Shown here: in pieces, positions 32,750 through 32,950 of the stretch
How the letters are laid out: the number at the start of each line of letters is the position of its first letter
Position numbering within the stretch: position 1 is the first letter of the stretch
Origin: an uncultured Lachnospiraceae bacterium
GTDB lineage: Bacteria > Bacillota > Clostridia > Lachnospirales > Lachnospiraceae
Length of the DNA: 32,950 nt
NCBI GenBank assembly: GCA_944384015.1
Contig: CALWRT010000069.1
Coordinates: forward strand, 1 to 32,950
Direction of reading: 5' to 3'
Translations under genes and position numbers: made by a program
Notes under the pieces: model-generated
What the model was told of the DNA's origin: nothing
The model's input: the letters and a program-made list of their open reading frames with translations, nothing else
Databases searched by the model: none

Positions 32750-32950
32750 AAATTTCATTTTGATAAACCGTTGAAGTGGAGATCAAAGCAGTTATGCGCG
32801 CACAGAGAGTCCGGGCAGGTGAGAGCCGGGCGGAGATGCAGGCTGCCAAATGGACCACGGAGGGCGCGGGGAACAGCGAATGCTCAGTATTCCGCGACGT
32901 GATGGCATACGTCAGTTGCCGGGAATATGTTGGTATTCCGCAAAGCGCAC
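32750..32950 (+). promoter_or_regulatory. T-box leader, tryptophan specifier (truncated by window end)
   Basis: The stretch has stem I marks of a T-box riboswitch in order: AGAGAG at 32804-32809, GGTGAGAGCCGGG shortly after, a specifier-loop candidate TGGACCAC at 32851-32858, AGTA at 32886-32889, then CGACG closing the stem. Read as codon plus ACC, the specifier is UGG, so uncharged tRNA-Trp would be sensed and a trp biosynthesis, transport or trpS gene should follow. The conserved TGGNACCGCG antiterminator box lies beyond the window, so this rests on stem I only. Confidence 0.7.

Noticed and set aside
1-32950. CRISPR arrays, insertion sequences, tRNA and rRNA genes
   Set aside because: I looked for regularly spaced repeats, transposase motifs and tRNA-like cloverleaf sequences with T-loop signatures and saw none.

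Overview
The window looks like a chromosomal segment of an anaerobic Firmicute, most likely a Lachnospiraceae (Clostridium cluster XIVa) member. The grounds are the gene order rpsF-ssb-rpsR / gdpP-rplI-dnaB, a DUF951 gene directly before rpsF, a class B sortase, strong AGGAGG ribosome binding sites, a T-box leader and roughly 50% GC. This is inference from gene content, not a database match.

Layout. (1) 1-4137: tail of an unknown gene, then a two-gene Type III restriction-modification system (mod, res) with its own promoter. (2) 4148-7834: a terminator shared with a convergent HxlR regulator, then a rightward run of class B sortase, two tandem sirtuins and DUF951. (3) 7831-13167: housekeeping block in two transcription units, rpsF-ssb-rpsR (with structured leader and terminator) and gdpP-rplI-dnaB (own promoter and terminator). 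(4) 13326-31195: an accessory carbohydrate locus built round a divergent control region at 19461-19737. Leftward genes encode a LolD/MacB-type ABC ATPase, DUF2182 membrane protein, FGGY kinase, RpiB/LacAB-type isomerase and LarA-like (DUF2088) protein. Rightward genes encode a complete LIV-type ABC importer (two permeases, two ATPases, lipoprotein binding protein split by an enolase-superfamily sugar-acid dehydratase), DUF1326, DUF4418, an FtsX/MacB-type permease, an L-xylulose-5-P 3-epimerase, an L-xylulokinase-like FGGY kinase and an L-ribulose-5-P 4-epimerase. A LacI-family regulator lies at the left edge. (5) 31196-32950: a decayed small ORF, a promoter-terminator pair with no gene (small RNA candidate), a MerR-family regulator, and the start of a T-box leader whose specifier reads as UGG (Trp).

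How it fits together. Both divergent promoters are TTGACA-N17-TTWAAT type and each has one copy of the palindrome GWAAACGTTTWC just past its -10, the form expected of a LacI-family operator. The LacI-type gene at 13326 is the obvious candidate regulator. LyxK-like kinase, UlaE-like 3-epimerase and AraD-like 4-epimerase together give a route L-xylulose -> L-xylulose-5-P -> L-ribulose-5-P -> D-xylulose-5-P. The dehydratase, LarA-like protein, second kinase and atypical RpiB would add steps upstream or beside it. Threaded through both arms is a second module of unknown function (DUF2182 + LolD-like ATPase on the left; DUF1326 + DUF4418 + FtsX-type permease on the right). Its ATPase and permease are about 7 kb apart on opposite strands but share one control region. 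This mixed locus is the most interesting part of the window.
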